DNA of 64,000 bases, from contig NZ_JAILYH010000004.1 of NCBI RefSeq assembly GCF_019793435.1, forward strand, positions 62,001 through 126,000. Direction: 5' to 3'. Under the pieces are notes generated by a model. It saw only the letters and a list, made by a program, of their open reading frames with translations, did no database searches and was not told the origin of the DNA. This DNA is from Rhizobium redzepovicii (GTDB lineage Bacteria > Pseudomonadota > Alphaproteobacteria > Rhizobiales > Rhizobiaceae). Below, in pieces: positions 37,650-46,576 of this stretch (the stretch's first letter is position 1; each line of letters starts with the position of its first letter). The position numbers were made by a program, and so were the translations under genes.

Positions 37650-38579
37650 ATGACGGTTGATAGTCGAGAGCAAACATCGCCGGTTCCGCTTCGAACATCA
37701 CCTATCGGCCTCGAAACATATATTGCCGGCAGGACACTTGTCAGCGGGGATGGACCAGCCTGGACTGATATATTCGTGCAGGTGTTTTCCCGCCTGAAGG
37801 TGCAACATCCCTTTCTTGTCCCAGCGGTCGCCGAGCCTCTCGTTGTTTGGGTGATCTCAGGTCAGGCATGTGTCGAGGAACGCGATCTGGGCGGGGAGTG
37901 GGAGGCCAATACAGTCAGAGTCGGGGACTTTTTTCTGACGCGGTCGCCTACGCCATACGAAATGCGCTGGCACGCCGAGGGAGACGAACCTTTCCAGGTA
38001 ATGCATCTCTATCTCTCCGTTCCGTTGTTTGACCGGGTGGCGGAAGGGGTTCTCGGCAAGGCTGCCAGCGCCATGCGCCTGCGCGACATATCGGGTGGCC
38101 GCGACCAACATCTCTCCAGCATGCTGGAACTGATCCATGCTGAACTGACGGCAGAAGGGCAGGGAAGTCGGCTCTTCGTGCAGGGATTGGCGCAGACGCT
38201 CGCTGTTCACCTTATCCGACAATATGCAACATTCGACGCAGAGGCACGGCCGTCAAATGCCCTCCCGGGCGCCAAGCTACGGCGGGCGATCGCATTCATG
38301 GAAGCCAACCTTGAAGAGCCGTTTGATCTCGCACGTCTGGCGCAAACGGCCGGCATGAGCGCTTTTCACTTCAGCCGCCTCTTCAAGAAGGCCACCGGCC
38401 TCTCTCCATCCCATTATTTCATTCGCCAACGCATAGCCAAAGCCCAGCAACTTCTGCAGGAAACCAGCACCAGCATCATCGAGATCGGCATGTCCGTGGG
38501 GTATTCGAGCCCTAGCCATTTTGCTCAGATTTTCCGCCGGGAGGCTGGCGTCTCCCCCAGCGACTACCGTCGCAGCTAA
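37650..38579 (+). CDS. AraC family regulator with N-terminal cupin
   Basis: The start is set at ATG 37650 (MTVDSREQTS). The 309-aa product has a cupin-type sensing domain at ~40-180 and two AraC HTH motifs at ~215-305 (FDLARLAQTAGMSAFHFSRLFKKATG, of which the key turn is AGMSAFHFSR; then SIIEIGMSVGYSSPSHFAQIF). It probably activates the SDR, flavin-reductase-like and DUF1330 genes downstream. Its stop codon lies in the start of an intergenic repeat. Confidence 0.9.
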   Translation: MTVDSREQTSPVPLRTSPIGLETYIAGRTLVSGDGPAWTDIFVQVFSRLKVQHPFLVPAVAEPLVVWVISGQACVEERDLGGEWEANTVRVGDFFLTRSPTPYEMRWHAEGDEPFQVMHLYLSVPLFDRVAEGVLGKAASAMRLRDISGGRDQHLSSMLELIHAELTAEGQGSRLFVQGLAQTLAVHLIRQYATFDAEARPSNALPGAKLRRAIAFMEANLEEPFDLARLAQTAGMSAFHFSRLFKKATGLSPSHYFIRQRIAKAQQLLQETSTSIIEIGMSVGYSSPSHFAQIFRREAGVSPSDYRRS

Positions 38580-38686
38580 AGCGCGTCGCGATCTTTTTCA
38601 GATTCGCTCATTGCGCTTTAGGTCTCAGTTTCTACGCATGTCGTTGTCGCAAAACCGCTGCACACTTTTGTGCGACATGCTTTAGC
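38577..38686. repeat. RIME-type intergenic mosaic repeat (two palindromes)
   Basis: The first palindrome spans 38577-38620 (TAAAGCGC ... GCGCTTTA, with an inner GCGATCT/AGATTCGC pair). The second spans 38636-38680 (GCATGTCG ... CGACATGC, with inner CGCAAAA/TTTTGTG arms). Size and two-hairpin shape fit the RIME elements known from Rhizobium. It overlaps the AraC stop codon and may end its transcript. Confidence 0.6.
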
Positions 38687-38835
38687 ATTTCAGCTTGGTC
38701 CTTGCGGATTTGAGCAAGATCCCGACAGGTCTCGCAAGGTCCCGAGAGAGGGATCGATCACTCCTCTTTATGTTCCTCCTTGTCGAACATGACCGTCCTT
38801 TCGGTTGGAAGGGCGCCTAGTCAAGGAGATAAACC

Positions 38836-39585
38836 ATGACGAATATCAATGGAAAAATCGCGCTGGTCACCGGCGCCTCGAGCGGCATCGGTGCCGCTAC
38901 CGCGTTGAAGCTCGCCGAGGCCGGCGCAAAGGTCGGTATCGCCGCCCGTCGCACCGACAAACTTGAAGGCCTCCAAAAGGAGATCGCTTCTGGGGGCGGT
39001 GAAGCCCTCGTCATCGAAATGGACGTGGTCGATCCAGCCTCCGTCGAAGCCGGCGTCAAAAAGCTGGTGGGTGCCTATGGTTCGATCGACATTCTCGTCA
39101 ACAATGCTGGCCTGATGCCGCTTTCGGATGTGGATCAGTTCAAAGTCGACGAATGGCACCGGATGGTCGACGTCAATGTGAAAGGCCTGCTGAACACCAC
39201 TGCTGCAGTTCTGCCGCAGATGATCAATCAACATTCGGGCCACATCTTCAACATGTCGTCGATTGCTGGCCGCAAGGTCTTCAAAGGCCTGTCGGTTTAT
39301 TGCGCCACCAAACATGCGGTGGCCGCGTTCTCCGATGGCCTGCGCATGGAAGTGGGCCAGAAGCACAACATTCGGGTGACTTGCATCCAGCCAGGCGCCG
39401 TGGCGACCGAGCTGTATGATCACATCACGGAGCCTGGCTATATCAAGCAGATGGACGACCTTGCCAAGCAGATGACGTTCCTGCAGGGCGCAGATATCGG
39501 CGACACCATCGTCTTCGCGGCGCAGGCGCCTGCCCATGTGAATGTCGCGGAACTCTTCGTTCTGCCGGTCGAACAGGGCTGGTAA
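38836..39585 (+). CDS. SDR family oxidoreductase
   Basis: The 249-aa product follows AAGGAG. NADP-binding [15 protein letters not shown] with AARRTDKL after strand 2, [16 protein letters not shown] and the catalytic YCATKHA (Tyr-x3-Lys) are present. It is close to the YdfG-like serine/3-hydroxy acid dehydrogenase group by general look. First gene of a group with the flavin-reductase-like and DUF1330 genes. Confidence 0.92.
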   Translation: MTNINGKIALVTGASSGIGAATALKLAEAGAKVGIAARRTDKLEGLQKEIASGGGEALVIEMDVVDPASVEAGVKKLVGAYGSIDILVNNAGLMPLSDVDQFKVDEWHRMVDVNVKGLLNTTAAVLPQMINQHSGHIFNMSSIAGRKVFKGLSVYCATKHAVAAFSDGLRMEVGQKHNIRVTCIQPGAVATELYDHITEPGYIKQMDDLAKQMTFLQGADIGDTIVFAAQAPAHVNVAELFVLPVEQGW

Positions 39586-39606
39586 CCACACCAGAAGGTC
39601 TTTCAG

Positions 39607-39630
39607 CTTCCCCGCATACATGCGGGGAAG
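39607..39630. repeat. 24-bp inverted repeat between SDR and flavin-reductase genes
   Basis: CTTCCCCGCAT-AC-ATGCGGGGAAG is perfectly symmetrical apart from the central two bases. No T-run follows, so it may be a processing hairpin or an operator rather than a terminator. Confidence 0.5.
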
Positions 39631-39652
39631 AGACTCGCGAAGGAGCCGGACG

Positions 39653-40201
39653 ATGAATGAGATTTCCGCTTCCCAGACCTATCGCCTGCTCTAACCCGGT
39701 CCGATCGTTCTTGTGACGACGAGCCTTGAGGGAACGCCCAATGTGATGACGATGGGTTTTCACATGATGATCCAGCATGCACCGCCGCTGATCGGTTGCG
39801 TCATCGGCCCTTGGGACTTCAGCCACCAGACCTTGAAAAAGACCGGCGAATGCGTGATCGCGATTCCAGCCGTCGATCTTGCCGAAACCGTGGTGGACAT
39901 CGGTAATTGCTCCGGTGACACGGTGGACAAGTTCGAGCGGTTCAGCCTGAGGACTCGTCCAGCAAAGGATGTCGCGGCGCCGTTGCTGGTGGACTGCCTT
40001 GCCAATATCGAATGCCGTGTTGCCGATCCGAGCTTCGTCGAGCGATACAATCTCTTCATCCTCGAAGCAAAGAGGATCCGGATTGACGAGAGCCGCAAGG
40101 AACGACGGACCATGCATCATCGCGGTGACGGCAGCTTCACCGTGGATGGCAGCACACTCGATCTCCGGAAGCGCATGGTCAAGTGGCGGCACTTGCCATA
40201 A
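39653..40201 (+). pseudogene. Flavin reductase-like gene with an early in-frame TAA stop
   Basis: ATG 39653 follows AAGGAG and opens MNEISASQTYRLL, then TAA at 39692-39694 breaks the frame. Reading on in the same frame gives PGPIVLVTTSLEGTPNVMTMGF and ICAIPAVDLAE-type segments of the flavin reductase-like (FMN-binding split barrel) family, to 182 codons in total. A GAA-to-TAA change would explain the break. Restart at GTG 39713 could give a shorter product without the first strand. Probably inactive, unless this is a sequencing error. Confidence 0.75.
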
Positions 40202-40256
40202 AGCGCGCCGCTGCACGCAAAAAAACATCCCTAAACTTCACATTGATTGAAAGGAT

Positions 40257-40547
40257 ATGAACATGTCCGCCTATCTCGTTGTCGATCTCGATATCCACGA
40301 CCCCGAAGCCATTGCCGATTACCGCTCCAAGGCCCTGCCTCTGGTGGCAAAGGCCGGCGGCCGCCTCATTGCGCTCGATGACGCGCCGCTCGAACTCGAA
40401 GGCTGGCAGGCGACGAATATGCTGATCATCGAGTTTCACGATATGGATGCCATCCGTGGTCTCTTTGCATCGCCCGAATATGCGCCGCTCGCACACCAAC
40501 GGCAGGCGGCCGCAGGTTCGCGGATCATTGCCTTGCGTGGCGTTTAA
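40257..40547 (+). CDS. DUF1330 family protein
   Basis: The 96-aa product is a dimeric ferredoxin-like fold protein of the DUF1330 family: MSAYLVVDLDIHDPEAIADY, GRLIALDDAPLELEGW, and IIEFHDMDAIRGLFASPEY are typical. Function unknown. It follows the flavin-reductase-like gene by 55 bp and probably belongs to the AraC-controlled group. Confidence 0.88.
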   Translation: MNMSAYLVVDLDIHDPEAIADYRSKALPLVAKAGGRLIALDDAPLELEGWQATNMLIIEFHDMDAIRGLFASPEYAPLAHQRQAAAGSRIIALRGV

Positions 40548-40672
40548 TAGGATTCGAGGGTGCGCGATCCCGACAGCATTCGTCAGGGGAAACAGAAACC
40601 GCCTCGGCGATCACGGCAGAAGGAGCGCGCGGGCGAGTTGACGACTTCCTGTTGCGCTTCGCCCTCCGCCTA

Positions 40673-41176
40673 TCAGGCGCCGGTTTCCGCCAGGACCGGC
40701 GCCTTTACCTTATCGATCCGGCATTGGAAGCAGTTGTTGCGCGCGGAACGCACATGCACATAGGCGATATCAGATCGTCCCAGCAGCTCTTTGCCATAGG
40801 CCGGAATATCGCCGATCTCAGTCACCGCGCCGGTACCGTAGACGATGCGGTCGTTCTCGCTGTAGCCGCGGACGATGAAGTCACGGCTCGTCGTCAGCAT
40901 CGGCGGCATGATCTCTTCGGCGGCATAACGTGCGCAAGGCTGCTTGTGCAGGAAGACAGGGCCGGTTTCGGCATAGGGCTGCAGCTCGGGGAAGGGCCGG
41001 TAGGCAAAGACCAGCAACGCCTGGCCCGCATCGATATTCTGAAGGCAATGGCGGCAGGGATGGCCGGGACCATCGGAGACGATCGTCTCGGGCAGCCTGT
41101 CATAGGCGTCGCGGCCGCCGTTCCAGAGGCGTTCGGCGTCGGTCGTCGGCATGGCAACAAAACGAATGGCGGTCAT
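40673..41176 (-). CDS. DUF1203 family protein
   Basis: The start is ATG 41176 (MTAIRFVAMPTTDAERLW). The 167-aa product matches DUF1203: HPCRHCLQNI with two cysteines, LLVFAYRPFPELQPYAETGPVFLH, and a C-terminal RNNCFQCRID. The cysteines could bind metal. Function unknown. A single gene divergent from the small coiled-coil gene. Confidence 0.85.
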   Translation of the reverse strand: MTAIRFVAMPTTDAERLWNGGRDAYDRLPETIVSDGPGHPCRHCLQNIDAGQALLVFAYRPFPELQPYAETGPVFLHKQPCARYAAEEIMPPMLTTSRDFIVRGYSENDRIVYGTGAVTEIGDIPAYGKELLGRSDIAYVHVRSARNNCFQCRIDKVKAPVLAETGA

Positions 41177-41323
41177 GGCAGATCTCCTTTGTGATCGCCA
41201 TGAAATGCACCTGTACGAGCGGGCAAGCCACCCGATTCTTGCCTGCGTCTGCATAAGAGATCGCCGGAGAGTGAAAAGCGGAGTATCTTCTGGACGTACG
41301 TTGTCAGGCGAAAGGAGAAGGCC

Positions 41324-41491
41324 TTGGCCGACGTCGATCTGGCGCTGCTGGCGCAACAGAATGCAGAAATACTGGAAGAGCTGAGAGCCCTGCGGCGGGA
41401 AGTGGCGGAACTGAAGGAACAGTCGGGCCGCACGCTCGATTTCGAGCGCCGCAACGACCCGCGCCGCCCGAACAGCCTGACGCAGCGTTAA
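41324..41491 (+). CDS. Small coiled-coil protein, 55 aa, TTG start
   Basis: TTG 41324 is six bases after AAGGAGAAGGCC, a strong ribosome site. The product is one long charged helix (ALLAQQNAEILEELRALRRE, VAELKEQSG) with heptad leucines, then a basic Arg/Pro-rich tail ending NSLTQR. It probably forms a dimeric coiled coil. Family unknown. It converges on the GNAT gene. Confidence 0.6.
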   Translation: MADVDLALLAQQNAEILEELRALRREVAELKEQSGRTLDFERRNDPRRPNSLTQR

Positions 41492-41521
41492 CCAGTTCTG
41501 CCTACGTCAGGAAAGCATCCG

Positions 41522-42082
41522 TCAGCTTTTCCGCGCAAGCTCCAGAAGCTCCTTGTCGCTGAGCGGCCGGACGATGCCGGTACCGGTCGAAACGGGGGAG
41601 AAGCCGTACATCTGGTAGAGCTGCAGCGCACGCGGATGGTCGAGATTGTTGGTGGTGGTGGTGACCCGCTTCGGATTGAGCGACCAGATGGCATAGAGCG
41701 CCTGCAGCAGGAACCATTTGCCGATGCCGAGACCGAGCGCATGTTCGATCAGGCCGAAATGGCTGAGCTCGATCATATCCTCGTCTTCGCAGAAATATTC
41801 GTAGAAGCCGGCGGGTGCGCCGTTCACATAGAGAACGCTGATATTGTTGCGCTTGTCGTTCAGCGTCTCGGCAAGCTGCTCGTCGCTCATGCGCAACCGG
41901 TCCACCCATTGCCAACGCGCACCCACCTGCCGGTAGAGATAGCGGTAGAAGGGCAATGGGATCTCGGGAGCGCGCATGATCGCCGTCTGGATGTTGACGG
42001 GCACCGGCATGCTTGCCTTTGGCGGCGCCGTCATTTCGAGCCGGGTGATGTGAGCTTTCAGCGAAGCGGATGCCTTTCCCAT
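41522..42082 (-). CDS. GNAT family N-acetyltransferase
   Basis: The 186-aa product has a GNAT fold: YVNGAPAGFYEYF, ELSHFGLIEHALGLGIGKWFLLQAL (acetyl-CoA loop GLGIGKW) and NLDHPRALQLYQMYGFSP. Substrate unknown. Fourth gene of the cysK-alaX-sseA operon, five bases after sseA. Confidence 0.87.
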   Translation of the reverse strand: MGKASASLKAHITRLEMTAPPKASMPVPVNIQTAIMRAPEIPLPFYRYLYRQVGARWQWVDRLRMSDEQLAETLNDKRNNISVLYVNGAPAGFYEYFCEDEDMIELSHFGLIEHALGLGIGKWFLLQALYAIWSLNPKRVTTTTNNLDHPRALQLYQMYGFSPVSTGTGIVRPLSDKELLELARKS

Positions 42083-42087
42083 GGCGA

Positions 42088-42957
42088 TCAGACTTTGACC
42101 GGCGTCGGCGGACCGGTGACGATGGGCGTATCGTCACGGCTTCCCCATTCGCTCCACGAGCCGTCATAAAGCTTGTTGTCGTGATGGCCGAGCGATTCCA
42201 GCGCCAGCGTGATGATGGCGGCGGTGATTCCCGAGCCGCAGGACGTGACGACAGGCTTTGAAAGATCAATGCCGGCGTCCTCGATCGTCTGCCTGAGTTC
42301 GGGCAGCGACTTTAACCGGCCCTGGTTGGCGAAGACGCTGGATGGCAGGCTGCGAGCGCCGGGCATATGGCCGGAGCGCATGCCGGCACGCGGTTCGGGT
42401 TCGGCGGCTGCAAAGCGGCCGGCGCTGCGGGCATCGGCGATCTGCATCGCGCCGCTGGAGACGATGTCGCGCATCGTATCGAGCGTCACCACGCGGCTCT
42501 CGTCGAAATCGGGCGTGAAACGCGCCGACGAATAGCTGGGCAGGGTGGTTTCGAGCGGGCGGCCCTCGGCCTTCCAGCCGTCGAGACCGCCATCGAGCAC
42601 GAAGACGTTCTTTGCGCCCATCACCCGGAACAGCCACCAGACGCGCGGCGAGGCGAACAGGCCGATGCCGTCATAGACGACGATGCGATCGTTCTCGCTG
42701 ATGCCGAGCCGGCCGACTTCGGCGGCAAAATAATCGGCCGAGGGGATCGTGTGCGGCAGTGACGTCGAATGGTCGGCGATCTTGTCCTGGTCGAAGCGGA
42801 TGGCGCCGGGAATATGGCCGGCCGCATATTCGGCATCGGCATCGCGTTTCTGCGCCGGCAGATAGAAGGAGGCGTCCACGACGCGCAGATCCGGCTTGCC
42901 GAGTTCGGCCTGCAGCCAGTCGGCCGATACGACGAAACGGCTTTTGGTCTCACTCAT
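42088..42957 (-). CDS. sseA: 3-mercaptopyruvate sulfurtransferase
   Basis: The 289-aa product has two rhodanese domains. The first begins VSADWLQAELG and has GHIPGAIRFD; the second carries the active-site cysteine in VTSCGSGITA, the CGSG(I/V)T loop typical of mercaptopyruvate sulfurtransferases rather than thiosulfate enzymes. It moves sulfur from 3-mercaptopyruvate, a cysteine breakdown product. The operon partner cysK makes cysteine. Confidence 0.92.
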   Translation of the reverse strand: MSETKSRFVVSADWLQAELGKPDLRVVDASFYLPAQKRDADAEYAAGHIPGAIRFDQDKIADHSTSLPHTIPSADYFAAEVGRLGISENDRIVVYDGIGLFASPRVWWLFRVMGAKNVFVLDGGLDGWKAEGRPLETTLPSYSSARFTPDFDESRVVTLDTMRDIVSSGAMQIADARSAGRFAAAEPEPRAGMRSGHMPGARSLPSSVFANQGRLKSLPELRQTIEDAGIDLSKPVVTSCGSGITAAIITLALESLGHHDNKLYDGSWSEWGSRDDTPIVTGPPTPVKV

Positions 42958-42975
42958 GATGCTCTCCCTTGATGG

Positions 42976-43713
42976 TCAGGCTTCGTCGCCGGGCGTGCCG
43001 AATCGGATGCGGAAGCGCCGATTTTCTTTGCCCTTCTTTTCGATCTTGGCGATATGGATCTGGCCGACTTCCTGTGTTTCCGAAACATGTGTGCCGCCGC
43101 AGGGCTGGCTGTCAATCGAGGAGTTCTCGCCGATGCAGACGAGGCTGACGCGCCCGAGCCCGATCGGCGGGCGCACATTCTTCGATTTGACGATGTCGGG
43201 AGTGGCTGCAAGCTCCTCGTCGGTAATCCATTGCAGATAGACCGGATGGTTCTCGCCGACCAGTTCCATCAGCTTGGCCGTCACTTCGTCCTTGTCGATC
43301 GTCTCGGCCATGTCGAAGTCGACACGGCTTTCCTCCTCGCCGACGGCAGCGCCGGTGATCGGATACGAGCAGACGACGGACAGCAGATGGCAGGCCGTGT
43401 GCATGCGCATCAGCCTGTAACGGCGCTGCCAGTCGACGTGCAGCACCAGCGTCTCGCCAACCAGAGGCCTCGGCTCGTTTTCGAGCGGCACGTGGATGAC
43501 GATGTCCTTGCTCGGGCCGTGCTTCGTCTGGCCCAACACGATCTTGGTGCCGTCGGCGCGTTCAAGCTCGCCCGTATCACCCGGCTGGCCGCCTGATGTC
43601 GCATAGAAGCAGGTCTGGTCGAGTTCGATGCCCCCGTCTTCGTGGACGGCGGTGACGACCGCCTCGCATGTCGAGAGATAGAAGTCGTCACGATAGAGGG
43701 CATTGACGGGCAT
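42976..43713 (-). CDS. Alanyl-tRNA editing protein AlaX-like
   Basis: The 245-aa product has the free-standing AlaRS editing domain. Zinc ligands are HTACH (H-x3-H) and CGGTH (C-x3-H), and FYATSGGQPGDTG starts the fold. It hydrolyses Ser or Gly mischarged on tRNA-Ala. It sits between cysK and sseA, which suggests a link to amino acids that confuse AlaRS, such as serine, or a role in cysteine metabolism. Confidence 0.9.
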   Translation of the reverse strand: MPVNALYRDDFYLSTCEAVVTAVHEDGGIELDQTCFYATSGGQPGDTGELERADGTKIVLGQTKHGPSKDIVIHVPLENEPRPLVGETLVLHVDWQRRYRLMRMHTACHLLSVVCSYPITGAAVGEEESRVDFDMAETIDKDEVTAKLMELVGENHPVYLQWITDEELAATPDIVKSKNVRPPIGLGRVSLVCIGENSSIDSQPCGGTHVSETQEVGQIHIAKIEKKGKENRRFRIRFGTPGDEA

Positions 43714-43719
43714 GGGGTC

Positions 43720-44757
43720 TCACGCGGGCTCGTAGGGAACGTTTATATCGGGCGAGTTGGCCATCCAGCCCGGAACGGGCAGTCCCTTCGAGGTCAGGAA
43801 ATCCGGATTGAAGAGCTTCGACTGGTAGCGGTTGCCGTAGTCGCAGAGGATCGTCACCACCGTGTGGCCGGGTCCGAGATCCCGGGCGAGCTTGACCGCG
43901 CCGGCAATGTTGATCGCCGTCGAGCCACCGAGGCACAGGCCTTCGTTTTCGACGAGGTCGAAGAGATAGGGCAGCGCTTCGGCATCGGAGACCCGATAAG
44001 AGAAATCAGGCGTGAAGCCTTCGAGATTGGCGGTGATGCGGCCCTGGCCGATGCCCTCGGTGATCGAAGAGCCCTCGGATTTCAGCGCACCGTTCTGATA
44101 GAACTCATAAAGAGCAGCGCCGTCGGGATCGGCAATGCCGATCTTGACGTCCGCATTGAAAGCCTTGAGGCCGGCAGCGACGCCGGCCAGCGTGCCGCCG
44201 GAACCAACGGAGCAGATGAAGCCGTCGACCTTGCCGTCGGTATCGTTCCAGATTTCCCGAGCGGTGGTTTCGATATGCGCCTGGCGGTTGGCGACATTGT
44301 CGAATTGGTTCGCCCAGATCGCCCCGTTCGGCTCTGTTTTCGCCAGCTGCTCGGCGAGCCGCCCCGAGACCTTCACGTAGTTGTTCGGGTTCTTGTAGGG
44401 AACGGCGGGCACTTCGACGAGTTCAGCGCCGAGCAGTTTCAGCGCATCCTTCTTTTCCTGGCTCTGCGTTTCCGGAATGACGATGACGGTGCGGTAGCCG
44501 AGCGCCTTGGCGACCAGCGTCAGCCCGATGCCGGTATTGCCGGCCGTGCCTTCGACGATGAGGCCGCCGGGCCGAAGCAACCCTTTCCGTTCCGCGTCGC
44601 GGATGATGTAGAGCGCGGCACGATCCTTCACTGACTGGCCGGGGTTCAGGAACTCCGCCTTGCCGAGAATGGTGCAGCCGGTCGCCACCGACGCGCCCTT
44701 GAGTTTGATCAGGGGCGTATTGCCGATGGCTTCGAGGACGGAAGGGTGGAAGGTCAT
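43720..44757 (-). CDS. cysK: Cysteine synthase A
   Basis: The 345-aa PLP enzyme makes cysteine from O-acetylserine and sulfide. The PLP lysine is in NPGQSVKDRAA, the substrate loop is EGTAGNTG, and the phosphate loop is VGSGGTLAG. SCC-specific C-terminal FLGGST-type segment appears as CLGGSTAINIAG. First gene of an operon with alaX, sseA and a GNAT gene. It is divergent from the chrR-like gene. Confidence 0.93.
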   Translation of the reverse strand: MTFHPSVLEAIGNTPLIKLKGASVATGCTILGKAEFLNPGQSVKDRAALYIIRDAERKGLLRPGGLIVEGTAGNTGIGLTLVAKALGYRTVIVIPETQSQEKKDALKLLGAELVEVPAVPYKNPNNYVKVSGRLAEQLAKTEPNGAIWANQFDNVANRQAHIETTAREIWNDTDGKVDGFICSVGSGGTLAGVAAGLKAFNADVKIGIADPDGAALYEFYQNGALKSEGSSITEGIGQGRITANLEGFTPDFSYRVSDAEALPYLFDLVENEGLCLGGSTAINIAGAVKLARDLGPGHTVVTILCDYGNRYQSKLFNPDFLTSKGLPVPGWMANSPDINVPYEPA

Positions 44758-44917
44758 GGAATCTGCCTCTATTCGAACTCTTACTTTAGGAACGGTCTTT
44801 TCCCTTCACAAGGCTGCGTTGGCAAGAAATGCTATTCCACGCCCCTGTCGGGCACGATAAAATTTGGCCTTCCTCCCCCGAAATGATGAATGGCCCGCAA
44901 TCCCGCCATGCGTGGGG

Positions 44918-44945
44918 TGATCCGAAGATTGACTTTCCCCGTACG
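44918..44945 (+). promoter_or_regulatory. Sigma-E (ECF11/RpoE)-type promoter of the chrR-like gene
   Basis: TGATCC (44918-44923), an 18-bp spacer, then TACG (44942-44945). This matches the TGATCC-N18-TA pattern of RpoE-ChrR promoters in Alphaproteobacteria. The predicted start of transcription is about 35 bp before the GTG at 44984. An identical arrangement precedes the photolyase operon at 51696-51723. Confidence 0.7.
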
Positions 44946-44983
44946 GATGACGACAAAGCGAAAACGGAGCGCGGCAACAGGGC

Positions 44984-45643
44984 GTGACCGAAACCGGTAT
45001 GATTCACGAGCAGATCGACACGATCGATGCATTGATGGCGCATTATGTCGCCGGTTCCTTGCCCGAGCCGGCGCGGGTGCTGGTACGATCCCATCTCGAA
45101 ATGAAGCCCGACAATCACAGCCTGGTGGACAGCCTCGAATTGCTGGCTGGGGAGGCGCTGGAAAGCGCTGGTGAAACCGCCATTGCCGACCGCGACCGGC
45201 AGCTTCAGGCAATCTTTTCCTCTGCCGCTCCGGTCGCAGCGCAGCAGGCGGCCAAACGGCCGGAAAATGCGCTCTTTCCACAAGCGCTGCGCGATTTCGT
45301 CGGCTTCGAGGTCGAGGACGTGCCGTGGCGCAAGCGGTTGCCGGGTTTCAAGGAATATTCCCTCGAATTCGACGGCTGCGAGGTCAACCTGATGTGGATC
45401 CGCCCGGGCCGCGCTTTGCCGGCGCACACCCACAAAGGCATGGAACTGATCCTCATCCTAGACGGCGCCTTCAACGATGAACGCGGCCGTTTCGGCCCCG
45501 GCGACATCTCCATTGCCGACGAGACGGTCGACCATCGGCCGGTCGCCGAAAAGGATAGGCCCTGCATCGCCTTTGCCGTTTCGGACGGGCCGGTGAAGCT
45601 CACCGGATCCCTTCGTCAGATGATCGGCGACCTGATCGGCTGA
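44984..45643 (+). CDS. ChrR-like cupin/anti-sigma protein without cysteine zinc ligands
   Basis: The 219-aa product (GTG 44984, or ATG 44999 MIHEQIDTIDALM) has the N-terminal anti-sigma domain and a C-terminal cupin (LPAHTHKGMELILILDGAFND, two His and a Glu as metal ligands). In Rhodobacter ChrR the zinc site uses two His and two Cys in HLxxCxxC. Here the corresponding stretch is SHLEMKPDN, so both cysteines are replaced. No sigma gene is next to it. It may be a decoupled sensor, or the anti-sigma of a factor encoded elsewhere. A sigma-E-type promoter lies upstream. Confidence 0.85.
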   Translation: MTETGMIHEQIDTIDALMAHYVAGSLPEPARVLVRSHLEMKPDNHSLVDSLELLAGEALESAGETAIADRDRQLQAIFSSAAPVAAQQAAKRPENALFPQALRDFVGFEVEDVPWRKRLPGFKEYSLEFDGCEVNLMWIRPGRALPAHTHKGMELILILDGAFNDERGRFGPGDISIADETVDHRPVAEKDRPCIAFAVSDGPVKLTGSLRQMIGDLIG

Positions 45644-45742
45644 AAGCAGCCACAATGGTGTGATAGAGCCGTAAATCCGGGAAGAGAAGGGAACTTTCCG
45701 GACCTGTTTTCGGTTGGTCAGGCAGAACCGGAGGAACATGTC

Positions 45743-46576
45743 ATGCGTGATTTCACCGCCCGTCCCGAAGATGGACTCGTCTGGATCTCGGGTGCGAGTT
45801 CCGGCATCGGCCGCGCGCTTGCACTGAAGCTTGCCGACGAAGGATACAAGGTCGCCGTCACCGCCCGAAGCCATGAAAAGCTGGTCGAACTGCAGGCCGA
45901 GGCCAGCGGCCTTGCGGGCAGCATCGTCGTTCTCGATGGCGACGTCACCGATGCCGAGGACATGGAGCATATCATGGCCTCCATCGAATATGAGCACGGC
46001 ACGCTCGGCATGGCGATCCTCAATGCCGGCGTCTATCTGCCTGTTCATGCTGAGGACCTGAACCGCGCCGATTTCGAAAAGAGCTTCGCCGTCAATCTCT
46101 CCGGCGTCGTCAACTGTCTGTTGCCGGCAGTCCGCCATATGAAGGCGAAAGGGCAGGGACAGATCGCCATCGTCTCCTCCGTCACCGGCTATGGCGGCCT
46201 GCCGACGGGCGCTGCCTACGGTGCCACCAAAGCGGCGCTGATCAATATGGCCGAAAGCCTGAAATTCGATCTCGACAAGATGGGCATCCGCATCCAGCTC
46301 ATCTGCCCGGGCTTCGTCGACACACCGGCGACGCGGAAGAACGCCTTTCCCATGCCGTCCCTGGTGTCGACCGACGAAGCCGCCCGGCAGATTGCCGCCG
46401 GGCTGAAATCGCAGGCCTTCGAGATCTCCTTCCCCAGGCGCTTCACCATGATGCTGAAGCTTGCGCGCATGCTTCCCTACAGCGTCTATTTCATGCTGGT
46501 GAACCGCGTGACCGGCTGGCGCGAGCGGCCGTCATCGGCTGGTCACCATCCGGCGACACCGCATCCGGCGGAATGA
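45743..46576 (+). CDS. SDR family oxidoreductase of the photooxidative cluster
   Basis: The 277-aa product follows GGAGGAACATGTC. ISGASSGIGRALALKL binds the cofactor, TARSHEKL suggests NADP, LNAGVYLPVH and YGATKAALINM hold the catalytic residues. A hydrophobic C-terminal end (FTMMLKLARMLPYSVYFML) suggests membrane association, as in lipid-modifying SDRs. An SDR belongs to the sigma-E operon of Rhodobacter (from memory). It lies 100 bp after chrR on the same strand and is probably cotranscribed. Confidence 0.88.
   Translation: MRDFTARPEDGLVWISGASSGIGRALALKLADEGYKVAVTARSHEKLVELQAEASGLAGSIVVLDGDVTDAEDMEHIMASIEYEHGTLGMAILNAGVYLPVHAEDLNRADFEKSFAVNLSGVVNCLLPAVRHMKAKGQGQIAIVSSVTGYGGLPTGAAYGATKAALINMAESLKFDLDKMGIRIQLICPGFVDTPATRKNAFPMPSLVSTDEAARQIAAGLKSQAFEISFPRRFTMMLKLARMLPYSVYFMLVNRVTGWRERPSSAGHHPATPHPAE

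Noticed and set aside
44829..44987. A 52-codon frame ending in a 4-base overlap with the chrR-like start, first taken as the end of a sigma factor gene
   Set aside because: It has no sigma-factor motif and contains the TGATCC-N18-TA promoter, so it is more likely untranslated DNA.
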